This document shows positions 1 through 11,470 of a stretch of 64,000 bases of DNA, piece after piece. The position numbers and the translations under genes were made by a program. Numbering within the stretch: the stretch's first letter is position 1; each line of letters starts with the position of its first letter. This DNA comes from Siphonodentalium dalli (lineage: Eukaryota; Mollusca; Scaphopoda; Gadilida; Siphonodentaliidae), in assembly GCA_032622095.1 (NCBI GenBank), contig CP136064.1, positions 247,785,827 to 247,849,826 of the forward strand, in the 5' to 3' direction. The notes beneath the pieces were generated by a model. The model searched no databases. It was not told where the DNA came from and worked only from the letters and a program-made list of their open reading frames with translations.

Positions 1-48
1 CATAATTCTGCTGTGTTTAAGGAGTCGATTACTTAGGGCATTACTGTA
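1..48. mobile_element. Right end of a TA-flanked foldback MITE, truncated by the window start
   Basis: This piece matches the right arm of the complete foldback at 27953-28167 almost base for base: CATAATTCTGCTGTG, GGAGTCGATTA, then TTAGGGCATTACTG followed by TA. The rest of the element lies upstream of the window. The sequence shows no coding capacity. The TA at the outer edge fits the TA target duplication inferred for the complete copy. Confidence 0.75.
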
Positions 49-135
49 GGTATCCTAACTAACGTTGGTCTCGGTAAAAAGAACTTTTAAATTCATTATA
101 CTTTAAACATGCTCTAACTCTTCGTGGCAGCACTT

Positions 136-165
136 CAAACAACAACAACAACAACAACAACAACA
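136..165. repeat. (ACA)n microsatellite
   Basis: About ten ACA triplets in a row. They give an open frame of Thr/Asn residues that has no other coding support. Confidence 0.9.
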
Positions 166-280
166 TGTTATGAAGCTTCATTTCAAGGAACGTTTCAATT
201 ATTACCTCAATTATTATCACCAAAAAAAACACACATTATACACGACATATTCTATATTATATACCATTTGGAAGAGGAAC

Positions 281-282
<2 letters not shown>

Positions 283-313
<31 letters not shown>
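283..313. repeat. (AT)n microsatellite
   Basis: About fifteen AT dinucleotides in a row, with no flanking structure recognised. Confidence 0.9.
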
Positions 314-315
<2 letters not shown>

Positions 316-435
316 CACCAGAATACGGAACAGATGTGGCCCAGGGTTGTCCACCAAGTGATAGAGATTCTCAGATTCACCCCAAGACCTCCCCCGTTAT
401 TTACCCAGAATGAATCATAATTCACAACTAAGAGA

Positions 436-650
436 TTGAGTTATTCCCCTTCCATAGAGGATAAGTGGCAGTACAGACTATAGATCGAAATTAAGCACAG
501 AACACACGTCTGTACCTTGACAAAAACAACATGCTCACAGTTTATTCGACCTGATAAGTTGATAATACAATGTTTTGGAGCTTCCTCTTTCAAATGGACT
601 ACGTTGCATATAATGTGATCCGGTAATTCGAAAATTAAGTAGGCATTTAA
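436..650. repeat. Dispersed repeat, copy 1 (relative at 28564-28790)
   Basis: Shared blocks with 28564-28790 include GAGTTATTCCCC, ACAAAAACAACATG, TAAGTTGATAATACAAT, TTTGGAGCTTC and CGAAAATTAAGT. The spacing from the preceding MITE end is similar at both loci (about 390-400 bp), although the DNA between differs. Here the repeat continues past GGCATTTAAACG. In the other copy the same position carries a TTAA-flanked MITE, so this copy serves as the empty site. Confidence 0.7.
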
Positions 651-970
651 ACGAAAGATTTATAAAAAAAATTGTTATATTATTCTCAAAATATCCACAT
701 TTTCTCTCTCAAGTCATAGAAAATAATTAGAGAAAAATTGCATATCTTGGTGACAGAAGCTCACGTTGACTGGACTAAAAATTAGTATCCCTCGATCCAC
801 ATGTGCGACCGAAGGAAATGGTGGGTATACTGGAATATATACATGTACGTCCGATTCGATCGTTGTTCTGGTTTTCCATTCTAGAGTTATTCATCTTTGT
901 TTATCTGAAATGAGTTTTTTTGGCCGTCTGCTCGATTACCTCGTCCATGGGTAATACACGATGTAATTTA

Positions 971-1429
971 GTGACCCGCCATATCAAATCCAGTCGTAAG
1001 TCGGGATTTTTTTTACCCTGTGCCAATGCATTCTCTTATATATGCAAGTCGACCATAGGTCGCCTCGCATATATAAGAGAATGCATTGGCCTAACAATTT
1101 TTTATAATATTTTTTAAATAAATGTTTCTTACAATTTTTAGGACATAAAATAAAAAACATCCATTACCCTGAAGGGAGCCCCACACATATATAGAAGCAT
1201 ATAGAAGAGTGTCGTCTGCTCATGTTTGTCTGGGGCTCTGTATGGGTGAAATTATAAAATTGTTAAAGAATACAAGAAAAAATTATTAAAATTGTAAAAA
1301 ATTGTTAGGCCAATGCATTCTCTTATATATGCGAGGCGACCTATGGTCGACTCGAATATATAAGAGAATGCATTGGCACAGGGTAAAAAAAAATCCCGAC
1401 TTACGACTGGATTTGATATGGCGGGTCAC
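971..1429. mobile_element. 459-bp palindromic transposon with GTGACCCGCC termini and 5-bp ATTTA duplication
   Basis: The termini GTGACCCGCCATATC and GATATGGCGGGTCAC form near-perfect inverted repeats of about 140 bp (971 to about 1112, about 1287 to 1429). The sequence is flanked by ATTTA on both sides (966-970, 1430-1434). The related unit at 1850-1985 lacks it, giving an empty site. Each arm contains a ~74-bp hairpin that starts CCCTGTGCCAATGC. No transposase frame is present, so it must be non-autonomous. The superfamily is unassigned; 5-bp duplications are seen in, for example, Transib, but the ends alone do not decide it. Confidence 0.8.
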
Positions 1430-1539
1430 ATTTAGTATGGATGTTCATCAGCATAAGTGCCTTCAACGTAGTAGAAGACATAATATAATGAGCATTGAAG
1501 ATCTCTGTGTCGAGTTAAGTGGAGCTTCCTAAATACTTG

Positions 1540-1843
1540 CATATATAAGAGAATGCATTGGCCTAACAAATTTTATATATTTTTTTTATAATTGTTATAA
1601 AATGTAAGAAAAATGAAAACAATAATAAAAAATTGTTAACGAATGTAAGAAATAATAATAAAAAATGATAAACATTGTTAAAGAATGTAAGAAAAAATTG
1701 TAAAAAAAAAATGATTAAAATTGTTAAAGAATGTAAGAACTAATGATAAAAATGATAAAATATAGAACAAAATGATAAAAAATATAAAAAAAATAAAATT
1801 GTTAGCCCAATGCATTCTCTTATATATGCGAGGCGACCTATAC
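1540..1843. mobile_element. Remnant of the double-hairpin cassette (inner halves only)
   Basis: The segment begins inside one hairpin (CATATATAAGAGAATGCATT) and ends inside the opposite one (GCATTCTCTTATATATGCGA). Between them is the same AT-rich spacer with GTTAAAGAATGTAAGAA repeats seen in other cassettes. Both outer hairpin arms are missing. TACTTG occurs at both edges and may be microhomology or a small duplication. Confidence 0.55.
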
Positions 1844-2555
1844 TTGCACCTCCGATTCGATCGTTGTTCTGGTTTTCCATTCTAGAGTTATTCATCTTTG
1901 TTTATCCGAAAATGATTTTTTTGTCCGTCGGCTCGATTACCTCGTCCATGGGTAATACACGATGTAATTTAGTATTAGTATTAGTATGGATGTTCATTAG
2001 CATAAGTGCCTTCAACGTAGTAGAAAACAGTGTTGTTCTGTTTTAGATTGATTCATCTCTGTTTATCTGGAAATATTGATTTTTTTTTTGCCCGTTCGTC
2101 TGAGTTCTCAGGCTTGGGTTATTGGATCCTGATGATATTTGGCATGAACATGTATGTGCACTATCACAACGGCTTTCAATGAAGTGTCAACCAGAGTTGT
2201 TTGCATTTTTCATTCCATAGTTATTCTCATTCGTTTATGTGGAAAAATGTTCTCGTCCGTCCGTACAAATATCTCAGTGGGATTTCAGATCTCATAAAAT
2301 TTGGTATGAGTGTTAACTATAATGAGGACTTCCAAAACAGTTTTTGTTTGCATTCTTCATTGTCGGATTATTTAACTTTGTTTATATATATATATAAATG
2401 TTCATATTTTGTCTGACTGCATGAATGTCTCAACCATGGGTCATCAGATCTCAATGGAATTGGGTGGAGATATTTAAAACAAGAACAGCTTAAACAAGAG
2501 CATCGCTAGGGCGTGGCTAAATACCCCCGTGGTAATTTCAACAATGGGCCATAGC

Positions 2556-2940
2556 TCAGGTGAAAATTGGCGAGCGGAACCCAAATCCGAACTTGACCTT
2601 TATTTTGTGCTAGTTAACTCACATACCAAATTTCATTCCATTCAATTCAGACTTATTAAATTATCACCCGGAAACGAAAATTGAGTGCAAATTCCAACAA
2701 AAAGAGCCGCAAATCTGGTGACAATTTGCGGGCGGAACCTAGATTCGAACTTCACCTGGAGTTTGTGCTAATAAACCCACATACCAAATTTAAGTCCATT
2801 CAGTTCAGACTTACTAAAGTTATCATCCGAACAAAACGAACGGACGGACAGAAGAACGGACGGACAGACAGACCAATGACATAATACGTCCGTTGATGCG
2901 ATTACGACCCTGTGACTTCGGTGTATGCACCGGACGACAC
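2556..2940. repeat. Dispersed repeat with CGGACGGACAG tract, two internal units
   Basis: Two imperfect tandem units (about 2560-2690 and 2716-2840) share GAACTT, TTTGTGCTA, CACATACCAAATTT and TCAGACTTA. They end in a CGGACGGACAGA microsatellite-like tract and a GC-richer tail. The plan (CATACCAAATTT, then CGGACGGACG, then a tail) recurs at 18215-18870 and 26541-26740. No function is visible. Confidence 0.6.
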
Positions 2941-2981
2941 CCCAGCTTTTGTTATTTTATACCCCCAAATATATACAGACC

Positions 2982-3132
2982 CAAGCCTTGAAATAGTGTG
3001 CCTGTCATTTTCAGAATTAGGTCCCCAGAGGGTGAATTTGGTGATGCTAGCCCGCTATGTGGGGTAGCATCACTAAATTCACCCTCTGGGGACCTCATTC
3101 TGCAAATGACAGACACACTATTTCAAGGCTTG
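2982..3132. mobile_element. 151-bp foldback element with ~70-bp stem
   Basis: CAAGCCTTGAAATAGTGTG...GGTCCCCAGAGGGTGAATTT is repeated inverted as AAATTCACCCTCTGGGGACC...CACACTATTTCAAGGCTTG around a loop of under 15 bases. A transcript would form a long near-perfect hairpin. The termini do not identify a superfamily. No clear target duplication is seen. Confidence 0.75.
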
Positions 3133-3289
3133 ACCGTTCAGGGGGACGCATCGTCGGATAGCATGTTGCATGAGATGGTGGATGGACGTGTAATAAACAC
3201 AGAACACCACACATGTTATAATGACCGATAAACTATTATAATACCTTGGTGCTGTCACGGAAGTCTAACTATCATTATTTTTATGGTAG

Positions 3290-3400
3290 GCGTCGCTTTG
3301 GTGGCCGTGTGGTATTGACGTCGGACTTTGAGACGCAAGGCGAGCTCATCGTCACCGACCCGGGTTCGGATCCCACCCAATCCAAACAAAATTTGCACTG
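3290..3400 (+). mobile_element. Possible tRNA-derived SINE head
   Basis: A candidate internal RNA polymerase III B box (GGTTCGGATCC, 3363-3373) lies about 60 bases after an A-box-like TGGCCGTGTGG (3302-3312). The spacing is longer than in most tRNAs but acceptable for SINEs. No LINE-like tail, poly-A or target duplication is obvious, and the UBE2E exon begins about 70 bp downstream. It could also be chance. Confidence 0.3.
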
Positions 3401-3407
3401 TCTCTAA

Positions 3408-3773
<366 letters not shown>

Positions 3774-4500
3774 TGAAAGTGGCTATACGTGCTTGTGATT
3801 TCGTGAAATTCTACAGGGATATTTAATGTCATAAGCGAGTTTTTTTCGTTTGATGATCATCTCATTGAACGATTAGGTGCCGTTTTATCAAGGTTCATGA
3901 ACTTGGAGAAGTTGTGACTTTGAGCATGTTGATTGGTCGATAATCTTGATCGACGTTTTGAGATGCACACGAAGCTGATTGTTGTGGGTGGTTGTATCGT
4001 TTTCACAGATTGGGCTCTTCGGGAGAACTACGGCTGCCTAAGCACAGGGGAATGGAAATGAACCACCTGTTATGGATGGTGTATTCATGATGGTCGAATG
4101 TTTGTGATACCTTTTATTAACAGCATTGAAATCGAGAGAGAGTTGGCAGTTGTGTTGCCGCCTTTTCATGTGCGCAGTTTCCGCACTAAGTATTTCTGTT
4201 GAATGATAAATGACCACAATGTTGTAAGTGCGCTGTGTGATCATATGAATGTTGTATATCATGAGAGCATAGATGAACAGCATATATAGGAACAGAAGAG
4301 CAAATGTTTTAGCTAAAATTCATCACATGTAATCCTTCCACAAAGCACTCTTTTTTTATTCTTTTTTGAGATTCTATGATACGAGAATTTGGCTGAATAT
4401 GTCATCTAAATTTCAAAACGACTGATTTTCTAGATGCTGAAATGTATGGGAATTTCATGACCATTTAGACTGCATTCACTGTGGTATCATATATATATCT
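3774..4500. other. Unannotated AT-rich stretch
   Basis: Nothing is recognised here beyond short chance frames and a poly-T run near 4350. If the UBE2E exon is expressed, its 3' UTR would fall here. No clean AATAAA was noted close to the stop. Confidence 0.5.
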
Positions 4501-5106
4501 AGCCCAAGTAACTTCGATGTAAACCAGCTAGCGAAATTGGTTTGATTAGATGTTTTGCGTCGAAGCCCCGTGTATATATCTTTCAATAACAGACTTTACG
4601 TCCAGTGGCGGGAATTTTTGTCGGCTTTAATCGATTTTACCTTGCAAATCAATATATAACACTATATATACATCAGAAAGAGTGACATCTTACGGTCACA
4701 ATGACATGTTATAATCTAACTTTCATGTTAAATTGCGCATAGCATATGCCTTGAATATACGAGCAACCTCGGTTTGTTTACATTTAATTGACAGTCATTT
4801 CGCGAGGTCAAATGAGTTCGTATTATGTAAATAATATGATAAATATATATTTTTCACATTGCATTACTACTTTCAATTGAAAACTGTTATGGAGTTCAGA
4901 AGATATATAATATTGTCTATGAAACAAACCGATTTGCTGTCACAATCGTGACATAGTAGTATTACAGTTATTGTGGATTTAAAGGTGAGCTGATTGTTAC
5001 CCACAACGCTAAACCCCGATATAGAAATGCATATACACGCGGGGCTTCCCCTTTAAACAGCATTACACCAACCGACGTCACTAGCTGGTTTGCGTCAACT
5101 TGGACT
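4501..5106. mobile_element. 606-bp relative of the Mutator-like element at 50.8-53.6 kb
   Basis: The left end AGCCCAAGTAACTTCG...GTAAACCAGCTAG pairs with the right end CTAGCTGGTTTGCGTCAACTTGGACT as degraded inverted repeats of about 40 bp. A second inner inverted pair is AAGCCCCGTGTATAT and ATATACACGCGGGGCTT. The interior is collinear with the big element: AAAGAGTGACATCTTA, ATAATCTAACTTT and ATGTTAAATT match 51030-51090, and CACATT...TTTCAATT matches 53350-53375. A clean target duplication is not visible (both flanks are ATATCAT-rich). There is no coding capacity. Confidence 0.65.
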
Positions 5107-6076
5107 ATATCATATCATGCACATTATACCAAGGTATTGTGTTGGTATCAGATTGGAAAGGCCTGCTGGGATCACATTTAATTTCCACGTCTTTTGAGTC
5201 TGAATGTATACCTACATCGATGAACCCCAATAATGACGCCATTTATTTTTAAGTTATAACTAGCCTTAGTTGATATTCAATTATGCTGCCCTTAACTGAT
5301 CCTGCACACGATCGGATTGTCCATGCCATTAAAAATCGCATTTGCACAGCAAAATTATAATTAGTAACTCAACTTCCAGTTATGTAATTGACGCTGCTAT
5401 CTCAACAAACAATATCCCCCAGTTTTGAACAGAGTTTTATTAAAATTTATCGAAATATATACAAAGTACACGTGACGTGTGATTATATCGTTAACGCCAA
5501 CCAGTCTTGATTCGACAGCCCTCATTAAAGGTTTGAGTCAACAAATATATTTGAATCCACATAATCAGTTATCCATATATAAATATAAATAGAATTCTGC
5601 TGCCTGGAAAAGAATTCAGCACAATTCCAGGGCGTTCTGTGAAACAAGCTATCAACATGAAGATGGATAACTCTATATATATTTAGAAACAATGAAAAAG
5701 GCTTTGTATTTGTTACTTTAGCTATATCTGCGTTTGAAATATAACGCTCTATACGTTGAACCAAAATCTCAATGTTTCCACCCCATTCAAACTCTAATCC
5801 ACGGTACAACTTCGAGATTTGTGTACCCAACGTATATTATAATATCTTCAACTGGTTTGATATATGTTCGAGGGTCGTCGGAACTGGTTTGGTGGCATAC
5901 CCAACATTCATATCGAATTATTCGGTAATTTTGACCTCATTTTGAAAACTAGTCGACAGGAAGAATGCGTATTATTGAAATCTTATTATTATTGTGACAA
6001 TTTGAACTATTTGTATAAAATGTTATAATGAAAATATAAACTTCTACTTGTTTGTACATAAATGCACCCAGCCCGT
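5107..6076. other. Unannotated AT-rich stretch
   Basis: Only short unsupported frames on both strands. Nothing recognised. Confidence 0.5.
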
Positions 6077-6557
6077 AGATAATGCAATGAATCTCTACTC
6101 TATGATTTTCTGAGAGGGAACTTAAAAATATTGAACAAACAAGGCAGGGAATATATTTCTTTGTTAACACTTGTTCCTCAAATATCTACTTCACATTAGG
6201 GGGTGGTGCGAGCTCGAGAATGCATGCTTTTTGCGACTTTCTTGAGCCGATATAGCAATAAACTTTGAATTAATTACCCGGGAGAAAGTCCATAATTGTA
6301 AGCGACGCAAAGCAAACTCGCTCACAAAGTCTTCTAAAATCATGCAATTTCAAGTTCTAAAATCATGCAATTTCAAGTTCCTTCTTCGCCTACAGGGAAG
6401 TACATTATTAAGTAACAGGTAATAACTATAATCAATATATTACATACACTTTTTTTCAATGGTATATACTTCCCTGTCACAACATAAAAAATCCCAGGTT
6501 TTGTACTGTGGAACATGATCTATTCGGGCGTAGCTAGACCATAGATTCATGGCATGA
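6077..6557. mobile_element. Degraded Mutator-like MITE, copy A (intact relative at 49659-50109)
   Basis: The right half is homologous to 49659-50109: GTAAGCGACGCAAAGCAAA (inverted there), GAAGTACATTATTAAG, GTTTTGTACTG and TAGATTCATGGCATGATC. The left TIR is degraded (TAGATAATGCAATGAATC). Flanks CCCAGCCCG (left) and CCAGCCCCG (right) look like a 9-bp target duplication blurred by a small indel. A 23-bp direct duplication (6332-6354, 6355-6377) sits inside. Confidence 0.6.
6332..6377. repeat. 23-bp tandem duplication
   Basis: TTCTAAAATCATGCAATTTC plus AAG occurs twice with no gap, inside the Mutator-like copy. Confidence 0.85.
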
Positions 6558-7557
6558 TCAACCAGCCCCGGTCTACTGAGATTCCCTTCAGCTTGCTGGC
6601 ACGCTACGCAGTCATATGTGTGAAAGTATTATGTGGGCGGTTTGAAGAAAATATACTTATATTACATGAAGGAGTGTTGAGACGAGTCCGTGACGTATAT
6701 ATGTTGCCATGGTTCCTGCGTAGATACGATCCGTTGTCTACGTCAAGCTGTTCACACGAGCGCGTGCGTAGCGTTATAACGCGGAGTTTCCGATTAATAA
6801 TTGGAGCTAATAAGTTCGAAATTGGAATAAATGCAATATTGCATATAAATCTATCTGTAATAAATTAATTGTATATACGATCGATAATGTCAAACATGAG
6901 AAATCCAAGTAACTATAACACTGTATATTGACACTGATAAATATATTCCTTCGCTTCGAAGACAGTCGCCATCTGTTGTCGATTGAAAACAAGAACTGTC
7001 TCGACGCACGCCATATAAGGTACACTGAGAAAAGCCTTAGTACCTTTTGCCTAAGATTGATAAGTCAGATTTGTGTCCGTAACTCAACTAACTTTTCTTA
7101 GTCATTCCGACTAATTTATATCTTAGTCATGATGACCAATTCGTAACGTAGTCACAATTACTGACATGCTAGCTTTATTGAGCCCTAATAACTGTTAGTC
7201 AAGTGCTGGGAAGGTGAACATCCAGGTGATATTATTATCCAGAATCAGAGAAAGAGTTGAAAGAAGGACAAGCTTTCAATCAATTCTCTAAAACGCATAT
7301 TCCAATACTGGTCTTTTGGGAGGTATAACATTAGTTTGTGGAATAGGTCTGTTTAACTAGTTTATTTTCCATAGAGGTTTGTGGTGTCTATGATATCAGA
7401 ATCATATACTGTAGCCTTTGGTGTGGGAGTGAACTTCTGATATATAAGCCATTACATCCTTCCATCACACTCGTTCAATTATTGATCTAATCTAATTGCG
7501 ATGCGGTGGAAATTGTACATTTAGTATCAGCATTTATCAATGAATATTCAGCATCTT
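6558..7557. other. Unannotated stretch
   Basis: A 104-codon plus-strand frame (6554-6868) begins inside the preceding mobile element and matches nothing recognised, so it is not called. The 7060-7200 part repeats short CTTAGTCAT / TTAGTCA words, without clear periodicity. Confidence 0.45.
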
Positions 7558-7948
7558 TTAACCCTTTACCCAACAGAACGGCCCTGTGCCAATGCATTCT
7601 CTTATATATGCGAGTCGATCATAGGTCGCCTCGCATATATAAGAGAATGCATTGGCTTAACACATTAAAAATTATAAAATTGTTAAAGAATGTAAGAAAA
7701 AATGGTAAAAAGGGTTAAAAAAAGATTTTTTTTAGGCCAATGCATTCTCTTATATATGCGAGGCGACCTATGGTCGACTCGCATATATAAGAGAATGCAT
7801 TGGCACAGGGCATAACTGTAACTATCACAATGTGGTCAAGGAGCCGGTTCCAATGATATCCATATTTGTATGGTTCTATTGAGACAGACCGAAGATATTT
7901 TAGGCTGTTGAAGCTTTTTTTGGCCGGTTTTTTGGGGTAAAGGGTTAA
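7558..7948. mobile_element. TTAA-flanked MITE (piggyBac-like), copy 1
   Basis: TTAA (7558-7561) plus CCCTTTACCCAACA at the left mirrors TGGGGTAAAGGG plus TTAA (7945-7948) at the right. TTAA duplication with CCCTTT-type ends is the piggyBac signature; Kolobok also uses TTAA, so superfamily is inferred. Inside are two inverted ~74-bp hairpins (7584-7656 and about 7736-7804), each a near-perfect stem on GCCAATGCATTCTCTTATAT with a ~3-base loop, separated by an AT-rich spacer. A right unique segment (CACAATGTGGTCAAGGAGCC...) follows. No transposase is encoded. Confidence 0.8.
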
Positions 7949-8849
7949 GGCAGTGTTGAAATTAGAGTTATTGTGTTACTGTGACTGAGGCCAAAGTTAG
8001 TCATATATAGTGACTTGCTGAAAGGTGTGGGTTAGTCATGTGTTATGCTTTACGTTGAGGAGGTTAACAATAAACTTACTGCCTATCCAATTCCAACGCA
8101 ACGTGCGGAACGATATACTTAAGTAATGCTCACTTCTATCATAGTGTGTCATGCTCTAAGCGATCCAAATGGGTTGATAAATACAGGAAATATTTTTGTA
8201 CGGCATTTGTATTCCGTATATACCTATTTAAGTCATGGACATCAAGAAAAATTCAGCAAAAAACAACGAGCAGTGAAATAAAAGAGCGCTTGCGGATTGG
8301 CCCACTTCAGTCTGTATCATGTACCATGTGCCATGAATATCGACGGAGAATAAAGCATTAATTTTTAAATTAAAACGGTTGATAATCGTAAAAGATTGTA
8401 AATCCAACAGCACTAAGCACGTGAAACCCCTATTATATATAAAAAATGTCCATCACATATTTCCTTATGTTACATAGTGTATGTCACTAGTGAGGAATAA
8501 GCACGTGCCTCCCGTCAATTTGGCAGCGCGCCAATAAAATAACTTTACATTGATTAGGCGGATCAATACTATTTTGAAAAGCCGCGCATGACACAAAAAC
8601 CAGACAATACAAAATGCTTGATTTGTTCATCAGAGTAAAATTCGTTGCACTAACGAAAATAGGCACAAAAACAAAGAGGCAAATTGGGGGACTATATTTT
8701 TCGTCGCAATCCTTAGCTAGCAATACTGTCGTATACGGTTGTGAAGCGTCTCAGCCAACGATGTAAATGTATGCATGTTTAAGTTTCTTTTAAAGATTTT
8801 GTTTTGTTAAAAAGTCATAAAGCTCTAGTTTTGTTCATGTGATATACAA
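7949..8849. other. Unannotated stretch
   Basis: No supported gene or repeat. Short frames on both strands overlap each other and lack similarity or splice context. Confidence 0.45.
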
Positions 8850-8996
8850 GATCTTCAACTCGTTATGTTGGGATGTAAGATTTTATGAAAGTCGTTTGAT
8901 AAATTTGATTCACAACTCTTCTAAGACTCGTTGCGAATCAAATTTATCAAACTCGTTTCATAAAATCTTATATCCCAACATAGCTCGTTGGAGATC
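8850..8996. mobile_element. 147-bp foldback element with ~64-bp stem
   Basis: GATCTTCAACTCGTTATGTT...GATAAATTTGATTC on the left is inverted as GAATCAAATTTATC...AACATAGCTCGTTGGAGATC on the right, with a loop of about 20 bases. Its length closely matches the foldbacks at 2982 and 18067, but the sequences are unrelated. Confidence 0.75.
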
Positions 8997-11096
8997 CTCT
9001 ATATATAAATAGACTGTGTCTCCAATGGCGAGATGTCGCATGTTCAAACCATTCTTATGCATGTTTACAAACAATATTGTTAGAGTGCCAGCCATTTTAT
9101 CAACAATTAGTTGAACAAATTCTGATAAAATCATTAATATTTTTTTTGTAACAAAAGGTCAGAGCAATGAAAAATATTCCAGTAAACACAGATTCTCAAA
9201 CTAAAAACATTTTATTTGTAATTTAAGTTTGTGATGTTTCTTTGATTTCAGATTCTCACCTCTACTCACTGCGAGTGCCTTTGTCCCTTTAACGTTTTGC
9301 TACCAAATGACATGTATTTCCGCACCGTGAAATGAACTGTTATTGTTTATCCTTCTCTGAGTCATATATACAGCATGTCTAATGAGGAATTGTATAGAGT
9401 GGCAGCGGGATATAAATTTGGATGCATATTGTCTCTTCTGTTCAATGACCCATACATGATACATGCTGCATGCGTCATTTGAACAGTCGGATTAGTTGTG
9501 TACAGTTGTTCTACTCGGGAGTTGTCGGTTCGCGGTTGAGTCCACCAATCTCTTGTACTGCCCTGATTTAATTGACAGGCCTATTATATATTATCCTCAA
9601 AACGCATGTCATAAGATATTGATCTGAGTATAAATATCAGCATGAGTATTCATTTCTTCAAATGTATTTGCTTCAATGAGCGTAAACAAATTGTCATTTC
9701 TTATCGAAATGGCCATGCAAGTATCGATCATAATGGCACAACAGACTCAGAATAAGTTTGAAAATCGATCTCGATTTTCGCCTGTGTCGGGGTTCGAACA
9801 CGTTCCAACCTCGTCTATAGCCAAGACTGTGGTGATCTTATCAACAACCTTATACCACATCGGTTACGGGGCATCATTAAAAAACATCCCAGCTATAGGT
9901 GGCTTCAACATTTCGGTAGCTATTTTCGTCGATTGTGAGTTGAGAACTGTGAGATAATTCTCAATGACTCGGCCATTTCCGCTTCGCTCGGAAATAACCT
10001 CTTCCATTAATAGAAACCACATCTATACCGGACTACAAGTTTGTTGAACTTGAAATAATTATAGCTATTCATTACTATTTATCACTATTTAAAGTATATA
10101 TGGTCAAGTTTGGTACAGCCATGCAGCTTAACTAGTGAATAAATGCCGCTCCATTCACATATATGCGTCAACGAGTCAATGCCATAGCCTTGTTACCAGG
10201 GCCATGTATTGTAGCATTGCGCTAATATGGTTTATATTTATGTAAGAGGTTATTTCCGTTGAGAATGCTGCGGGGAGATGATACTTTGTTCAGCTGGCAT
10301 ACAACCGTGAACCACGACCGATAAATTCACTGTATATGCGTTAGAGTTATTGCTCCTTGTTCCGTTATAAGCGCTCTTGTTGCGATTGTCGGAGGAGGAA
10401 TATCCGCTCGCCAGTCTGCCTGTCTATCAAACTCCATACAGCGCCATCTACGTTATCACTGCGATATAGCACTGCCACAAGGATGGTACTTTGCAGACGA
10501 TAAATTTATTTTTACATATCGTCGCGGAACAATATTTAGTCACCTATTATCTTTTTTTTACCACCAATTTTTTTTTTAAGTTTGCCATAATGGTAATTCT
10601 TTCGGTATTGATAAGAACAATATGAACTGAGCCAGACATAGACAATTTTAATCCTAAAACATAAGAACTAAAAACACGGAAGAAATCCTTACCAATTAAT
10701 GTCCTTATGGCAGTGGTATCTCAGCGGAGCCTGGAGTTTGCCTGTCTATATGTTAAATCATCGATCTATATTTAATAATATACGTTGATGGTTAAATCCA
10801 CATGGCGGGTTGCGCTCCAAAATACATAACATATTAAAATATTTGCCTGTGAATTGTTCCCGGTATCGCAATATATAGGTCGATAAATACATGAACTATC
10901 TTTCTACGAGCATTATATGTGACATATATCATATAAACACCCATTGAAGTCATAAAAATACAACTTCGTACACAATGTTCGGGTCCCGAACAAAAACTAA
11001 CTAGAGATGGGCCTGTCCCAGGTACCCCCGTATTCAACATGTTAATCGAATGAAGTAGCCATTACCATCTATTGGGCATTGAATTGTGTCAACAGG
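8997..11096. other. Unannotated stretch of about 2.1 kb
   Basis: No recognisable gene. The 93-codon plus-strand frame at 9676-9957 lacks similarity. A B-box-like GGGTTCGAAC lies at about 9789 without an A box at tRNA spacing. Poly-T and poly-A tracts occur at 10550-10580. Confidence 0.45.
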
Positions 11097-11125
11097 TAAC
11101 CCTAACCCCTAACCCTAACCCCTAA
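11097..11125. repeat. Short interstitial telomere-like repeat (CCCTAA-type)
   Basis: Alternating TAACCC and TAACCCC units, about five in total. TTAGGG is the usual animal telomere repeat. The tract is too short and too internal to be a chromosome end. Confidence 0.7.
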
Positions 11126-11470
11126 ACATATTAACCGAAAAATTGTGAATGTTGCGAAAATGTTCTGTCGAAAAAGTGGAATAACTCCACACAAAATGTC
11201 GAACAGACGTCATAACCATAGGTGCACAGGTTCACATGGTACTAAATATCTCTGTCAAGTTTAAAAAACATTGACCTAAAATTATAGAATAAAAGCTCGG
11301 ACAAAATTATGCATGTTGCGAAAATTTTCTAAGTCGAAAATGGGCGATAACTCCACCAGAAAAAGTGGGGCAGACGTCATAATCGCAGGTTTATAAATAC
11401 GACTGGTGCAGATGAAAACTAAGTTTGAAAGCACCCTGTGATCTTGACCTTTGGCAAACTACAATGCACA
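11126..11470. repeat. Two imperfect ~190-bp tandem units
   Basis: ATGTTGCGAAAATGTTCT, GATAACTCCAC-like words and CAGACGTCATAA occur at about 11147-11216 and again at about 11312-11385 in the same order. No coding potential is evident. Confidence 0.6.

Larger units (their letters stand above)
840..2480. repeat. Degenerate ~150-170-bp tandem repeat, with insertions
   Basis: Units share a core of the form GTTCTGGTTTTCCATTCTAG, TTTATCTG, TTTTTTGTCCGTC, CTCGTCCATGGGT and TGGATGTTCAT. Clear copies start near 851, 1850, 2036, 2201 and 2340 and become more degenerate rightwards. The unit at 851-970 is interrupted by the 459-bp element at 971-1429 and resumes at 1430. The unit at 1850-2030 is the uninterrupted counterpart. 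No coding potential is evident. Confidence 0.7.

Noticed and set aside
6554-6868. 104-codon plus-strand frame
   Set aside because: Its start lies in the right TIR of a mobile element, no domain is recognised, and no splice sites bound it.
9777-9800. tRNA gene from a GGGTTCGAAC B box
   Set aside because: No matching A box, acceptor stem or cloverleaf could be drawn around it.
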